The notes under the pieces are model-generated. The model searched no databases and was not told the origin of the DNA. It saw nothing but the letters and a program-made list of their open reading frames with translations. Below, piece after piece: positions 60,301 to 64,000 of a DNA stretch of 64,000 nt (the first letter of the stretch is position 1; the number at the start of each line of letters is the position of its first letter). The translations under genes were made by a program, and so were the position numbers. The DNA is from Apostichopus japonicus (lineage: Eukaryota; Echinodermata; Holothuroidea; Aspidochirotida; Stichopodidae): positions 10,566,001 through 10,630,000 of the forward strand of contig NC_092568.1 of the NCBI RefSeq assembly GCF_037975245.1, read 5' to 3'.

Positions 60301-61041
60301 TGATATTAAGTACTACTTAAGTTGTGAAATGAAGCCTCAATCAATCTCATGAAAAGAATGTCACTCATAACAAAGTCATAATTAACAACATCCTTCCAAT
60401 TGTTTGAAGAAAAACATGGATCTAATAAACACTTGTAGCTCAACAGTGAAGAAAATGTAGAGTAACTGTTACCTACCACATACTGTCTTGACCACTCTGG
60501 AAGAAGAATATGAAAGTAGTGTCCTCCTCTTCCCCCACCTGGTAGGCATGTCTTAACACACCAGAATATTCTAGGAGGAATTCTCCTTTTTCAAAGTCTG
60601 CCGTAGCAAATAATCCATACCCTTTAATAATAACAAATGAAGGAAAATGATCACCAACAACTCAATATTAACCCTTTTTGAAAATATAGCAATGATGCTC
60701 CTTATATGACATAGTTGCTGACAGTTAAATCAGTGCAAGTTTACACTTCCTTGATCCATTTTATGTGTTGGATGGACTAACCACACGTAAACGCATTTTG
60801 ATAATTGAAGCATGCTGTCCAATGTTAAGTCCACATCACTGCAACAAACTGTGCAGATATTCTAAATGGCAATAAGTTGCATACACTTATCTCAACTAGG
60901 TTACAGAAATATGATACCAATTGACTCACCAACTTCTTCTGAAACATATTTCACTTCAAACCCAGAAGGGTCTTTTTTTTTCTTGATGAAATCTGCGTAA
61001 GCTGTAGGTTGCTGTTGGTTTTTATTACTTCTTGTCTGCAT
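48039..61041 (-). CDS. SET (KMT5A-like) - 36-aa repeat - zinc finger - tyrosine-recombinase-like protein, 14 exons
   Basis: My reconstruction gives 1,395 aa in 14 exons, all junctions in phase: 61041-60930, 60621-60477, 59849-59660, eight 108-nt exons, 51494-49016, 48675-48601 and 48361-48039. Domains: SET at about residues 25-145 (G38-Y-G, C86-IDAT, N100-D, Y137-DYG); eight 36-aa acidic repeats, 150-437; an acidic serine-rich region to about 690; a C-x2-C-x9-H-x4-H finger near 717-733; a C-x2-C-x11-H-x3-C motif near 799-818; a tyrosine-recombinase-like domain about 1035-1245 with R1067, R1188, H1214 and Y1223; and a lysine-rich tail. SET proteins of the KMT5A type methylate lysines, classically H4K20; recombinase folds cut and rejoin DNA. 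Whether either activity survives is unknown. It may be a domesticated tyrosine-recombinase (Crypton-like) transposon protein fused to SET, since introns and single copy argue against a live element. The family name is not certain, and the 5' end could extend upstream. Confidence 0.85.
48601..48675 (-). CDS. SET/recombinase-like gene, exon 13
   Basis: 75 nt, phase 1-1, acceptor ttcggtcag, donor GTACAT (fair). It encodes an acidic linker, DPCTSEEELVDEDEEDDLPD. Phase agrees on both sides. Confidence 0.78.
49016..51494 (-). CDS. SET/recombinase-like gene, exon 12 (zinc fingers and recombinase-like domain)
   Basis: 2,479 nt, phase 0 to 1, acceptor cttccctatttag, donor GTAAGT. Counting residues from the TTG at 51449: acidic serine-rich region 1-240; finger FCVFCMEQKAKLGRHFQSMH at 264-283; second motif LPCENCFGYFYDGDMWKHTK at 346-365 plus a cysteine; conserved helices QKMREVGRLL, PSLALKLGHSLKKCA and SSHALSTLYQRKWNKP; then the recombinase-like core LFNRRRSGEVQRM (610-622), TSTKLRKHIATVSQL (731-745) and LANFLGHDIRVHREYYRLP (756-774). 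The open frame past the donor (GKCF) is intron. Confidence 0.93.
51790..59540. repeat. Tandem array of about 1.06-kb exon-bearing units
   Basis: Eight units, exon starts 51847, 52911, 53825, 54906, 55959, 57021, 58101 and 59166 (spacings 1064, 914, 1081, 1053, 1062, 1080, 1065). Introns are nearly as similar as exons, implying recent duplication or homogenisation. The 914-bp interval lacks about 150 bp present in the others. The interval above exon 53825-53932 and the one above 57021-57128 share a private palindrome and lie 3,196 bp apart, marking a three-unit higher-order duplication. The last unit fades out near 59460-59540. Confidence 0.93.
51847..59273 (-). CDS. Eight tandem 108-nt cassette exons (exons 4-11)
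   Basis: In transcript order the exons are 59273-59166, 58208-58101, 57128-57021, 56066-55959, 55013-54906, 53932-53825, 53018-52911 and 51954-51847. Every copy is exactly 108 nt, phase 0-0, with an intact AG acceptor and GT donor (mostly GTAAGA; GTAAAA in 57021-57128) and no stop. The 36-aa unit starts K[QNK]TNQNKPPE, carries cysteines at positions 15 and 30, is rich in Glu/Asn/Thr and ends QI[AV]K. The most divergent copy is 52911-53018 (PEFLREC, ERAHVESNC). The peptide looks disordered; no family is recognised. Any subset could be skipped without a frameshift. Confidence 0.88.
59660..59849 (-). CDS. SET/recombinase-like gene, exon 3 (SET C-half)
   Basis: 190 nt, phase 2 to 0, acceptor attgctag, donor GTAGGA. 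It encodes IDATHSTGKGKYCNDDWKKP, then PKLAIFANSEIKKGNEIRYD followed by YGQPDARW. The YDYG catalytic-tyrosine motif is intact, while the usual NHS motif reads ND. Confidence 0.92.
60477..60621 (-). CDS. SET/recombinase-like gene, exon 2 (SET N-half)
   Basis: 145 nt, phase 1 to 2, acceptor ttattaaag, donor GTAGGT. It encodes YGLFATADFEKGEFLLEYSG and DTTFIFFFQSGQDSM, the GxG and EYxG strands that bind S-adenosylmethionine in SET domains. Confidence 0.9.
60930..61041 (-). CDS. SET/recombinase-like gene, exon 1 (coding part)
   Basis: 112 nt from ATG (MQTRSNKNQQQPTAYADF) to a GTGAGT donor, phase 1. It encodes the lead-in KKKKDPSGFEVKYVSEEV just before the SET core. A TAG directly precedes the ATG, so either translation starts here or the TAG is the acceptor of an internal exon and more protein lies upstream. 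Confidence 0.75.
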
Positions 61042-62308
61042 CTATCAATAAATTTGATGATGTTTTTGTATGGGAGACACTTTCCTGTTCCCTTGCCAAA
61101 CAAACAATATATATATAGTTCCCAGACATTATGAGATCATAATCTTAAACCTTTTTCATTCCATTAATCTACTAGTTATCTTAATGCATGACACCACCCA
61201 CACCCAAGCTAACAGTCATGATGTGAATGCTTAAGTAACTATTTGATTGATCAATTCAGTTTTCTAAATCAACTGATCATTAATTACTTAAGAATAATTT
61301 GAAAAAAATCTCTATAGGCCACAAAACATGTACTATAAAATCATACAAACTAGTATTCGTTGTCATGTATTCTACTTAGCAAAAACCATAAAACACATAT
61401 ATTAACAAGCACTACACTTGGCACAACATGCCTATTAATATTACAGTATATATTGTTCCTCTATAGGCAACAAACATTAAAGGAGTTTAGCCTATCACAT
61501 GTAAATATTGTAGCCTAACATATGCAGCACACACCCATGGAGTAGCCTATATCAGAAACTGTTCAGTAAGAAATGCAGCCCAACATATGCAGTACACATT
61601 CAAGAAAGAGCCTATGCCTATACACCTTTTAAAGTGGTAGATAATGTAGCCTAACATACATCCAGCACATATACACAAGTAGTCTATATCACATTATCAG
61701 GAACTGTTCAGCCTACAGTATGCTAGGAACTTTTATGTAAGTATTGCAGCCTAACATATATGCAGCATGCATTCAAGAAGTAGCCAATACCAATTAGACT
61801 ATTAAGATTTATGAGATTGATGTGCATGTTATCAAATACCCCTGATACCTGTTTCCTGTGTCGGACTGTGAATATGACCTTCATTTGGCAGATTGATGGT
61901 TAAATTTGAAGAATGCACTGAAAATGTTCAGTCTACAGTGATCAGGAAAAATTGGTCTTTTACATGTCAGTCATGAAGAGGTACTGTTGTGGTACTACGT
62001 GGTACTGTCCAACTTCAATTTCAACTATACCTTTATTTCCCTCTTTCAATGATTTCCTTCTGCACTTTCCCTTCTCAATAATGAAGCTATGTTATTAGTA
62101 ATACATAATACTTGAAGATGGCAGATTGGATCTCCTATTTTGTTACAGTATCTCACACATTTAATTTCAAACTCTATTTAAGCTTTGATTGTAGAGGTAA
62201 AGAACTAACCAGCAATTGATACTTGTAATACTCCTGTCTGAATACAAACATTGTGAGACAAATTCATCAAACCCCTCCTTTAATTTACTGAGTCCCTTGT
62301 AAATTCAG
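61042..62308. other. Intergenic or intron; diverged tandem repeat
   Basis: From about 61500 to 61790 the strings GTAGCCTAACATATGCAGCA, CAAGAAGTAGCCTAT and AACTGTTCAG recur four times in diverged order, a decayed tandem repeat. No exon seen. Confidence 0.5.
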
Positions 62309-62702
62309 CTAACACTGATGAATCATTTCACTTATTGAGGATAATGATACATGGAGTTCAAGAATTCTTTCTTCACACAGCCAATATCCATTAGGCCTTT
62401 CTGTCAATACATCATTTACCAAGTCATTCACCAATATCAGTTGCACAAATGGGCAAAGCAAACGTTGGGAAAGCAAAAACACCAATGAATTAAAATCTTC
62501 TCTCTCATATAAGTAGAAATACCAGAAAGAAATCTTTTTATGATCGACTACAGTGATCCTGTCAAGTCCTGCTACAGGTGACTCAGACAAAAGACTGAAT
62601 TTAATTTTACAGGAGTTGCAATAATCCCAAAGTAATGACAATATATATGGTTCTGAAAATGTAATAATGCCATAAAATGGCCTGCCTTCATTTACTTCCA
62701 TG
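62309..62702 (-). CDS. Hypothetical protein, main exon (131 codons incl. stop)
   Basis: The open frame begins MEVNEGRPFYGIITFSEPYI and ends SSISEMIHQC. It contains LSLLWDYCNSCKIKFSLL and ISFWYFYLYEREDFNSLVF. An acceptor (acttatag) stands one base before the ATG, and that base completes the codon left by the exon at 63196-63227, so a 141-aa two-exon protein is possible. Alternatively a phase-0 donor such as TTG|GTAAAT inside the frame could splice to 61041, making this the 5' end of the SET gene. I do not recognise the family. Confidence 0.4.
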
Positions 62703-63195
62703 CTATAAGTATAACCTCATTTGCTAACATATCCTACCATTCCTGCATTAGTCTCCTAGACAAGCCTAGGCTATAGTTGAACCTTTGCTAAACCTGGTTT
62801 GTACAAAGGCCTTAAGTTTTAACATTAGGGCAACGTTTGACCTAGCACCTAATTTAGTTGTTCCTCTGGACACAATGTAATCTCGGATTATTAAATACTG
62901 AACAAATAACTTGTGATTCGCGCAGTATAGAAAGTCCGCTAAAGCTACTTATTGCTACCACTAAGCTACTGGTTATCCTAGCCTAACCCACTATTACTAT
63001 ACTATTGGTATATACACCATTACAAGTACTATACGCCTATAAGAACAGTCAACACATAACATATGAGTTCATTGAGCACCTCGACAACGAAGCATGTCTT
63101 TTGAATGTACCAACTTTGAACTAAAATTCCATTGAAATTATCTTTTCTCGTTGATTTCTTATTACTTAAAAGTAAAAAGTAACTTCATAACTTAC

Positions 63196-63227
63196 GATTT
63201 CTCACATGGAGGCCCGTCGTCGTACAT
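63196..63227 (-). CDS. Short first exon MYDDGPPCEK
   Basis: An ATG at 63227 opens ten codons plus two bases before a consensus GTAAGT donor. Phase 2 fits the acceptor at 62703 (TC|C gives serine) but not the ATG exon at 61041. The surrounding 60 bp are richer in CG than the neighbourhood, as expected near a promoter. Confidence 0.45.
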
Positions 63228-64000
63228 GAATTCGCGGGAACTTATGCCATTGTGGAAAAAACTCTTGTAAATGGTGGCGCTAGATACTAAACATTGAAGT
63301 GTGTGTACTTTTCATGTTTGGGCTCAAGTGTGTGTAAATCCAATGATCAGGTTAAACCATCCTTTCAAGGACATCGTTCAAATTTCGACAGACGGCTTTT
63401 AAGACTTCGAAGAGGCATTAGCACATAAAATATATCGAGGACGTGTGTTTAAGTACTCGGACGTACATGAGGTCCCCGAAGGAAAGGTGTGGTATCATGA
63501 GCATGTCCTCGAAGATTCGATAAAGTCAACACACGCACGCACACACACACACAATTGGTCAACCATATAATTCACTAAAATCACAAAAAAAAATAAGACA
63601 ATTTTGTCAACGGATTATTTTATTCCATTACTTGCAAACATCATTTGTATTTTATCGTATTGAAAGTTTCTCGACACTTTTGAACTTATTTAAATTTGGT
63701 TAGTCACTCGAGCAATTAATGATTGTCTATATGTATAAATATGACTATATGACCTTGAAATGTGTTCTGACGTTTTCCTGTTGTCTTTGTTCCCGATGCT
63801 TATTATATTTAGAACATATTTATCTGGTATAAGCTATACGGTATTGCTTTGCCCTCAGGAGTTTGTTGCACTTTCATAGCTGAGTTCACATAGCATTTTA
63901 CAAAGAAAGAAAAAAAATCAGAAAAAAAACTCCCAAATGAAACACGGAAATATGGAGAGTTTGTGAAATCAGAAACAAATGTGTAAGTAAAATGGAAGTC
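63228..64000. other. No gene seen (right edge)
   Basis: Putative 5' flank of the minus-strand exon at 63196-63227, a short (CA)n at 63530-63552, then AT-rich sequence to the window end. Confidence 0.4.

Overview
This is a eukaryotic nuclear window from an intron-rich, AT-rich animal genome. It carries long introns, many simple-sequence arrays, very frequent poly(G)/poly(C) runs and many small non-autonomous DNA transposons. The recognisable genes are metazoan. Together with the frequent 'taggcctag'-type strings this suggests a marine invertebrate deuterostome; an echinoderm (perhaps a sea cucumber) is my best guess, but nothing here proves it. All recognisable genes lie on the minus strand and were rebuilt by eye from splice sites, phase agreement and protein resemblance.

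Layout. 1-16 kb: two phase-compatible exons of a LamG-like domain (2139-2332, 4000-4137) and, further upstream, a strong signal-peptide first exon (15948-16019) that may or may not belong to the same gene. The rest is repeats: TTAA-flanked MITEs, hAT-like MITEs with visible target-site duplications, a 0.9 kb TATNC pentamer satellite and TA arrays. 16-25.9 kb: no gene seen; MITEs, TA arrays and a diverged 235-bp triplication. 25.9-40.5 kb: a complete five-exon TSNAX (translin-associated factor X) gene, 315 codons spread over 14.5 kb. Its introns hold TA arrays, a G-rich minisatellite, a 119-bp satellite, a tRNA-derived SINE, a MITE and an orphan protein-like exon. 40.5-48 kb: mostly repeats, including a long foldback element and a 20-bp/119-bp minisatellite. 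48.0-61.0 kb: a complete-looking 14-exon gene, 1,395 aa by my reconstruction. It joins a KMT5A-type SET methyltransferase domain, eight tandem copies of a 36-aa phase-0 exon, two zinc-finger-like motifs, a tyrosine-recombinase-like domain with the R..R..H..Y residues visible, and a lysine-rich C-terminal domain. 62.3-63.2 kb: a possible two-exon head gene or alternative 5' end.

The most noteworthy object is the SET/tyrosine-recombinase-like gene. Its middle is being expanded by tandem duplication of about 1.06-kb units, each carrying one intact 108-nt exon. The predicted protein grows by 36 residues per unit without a frameshift, and a 3.2-kb higher-order duplication is visible inside the array. 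TSNAX should pair with translin in the C3PO RNase. No functional link between the genes is evident beyond shared orientation.
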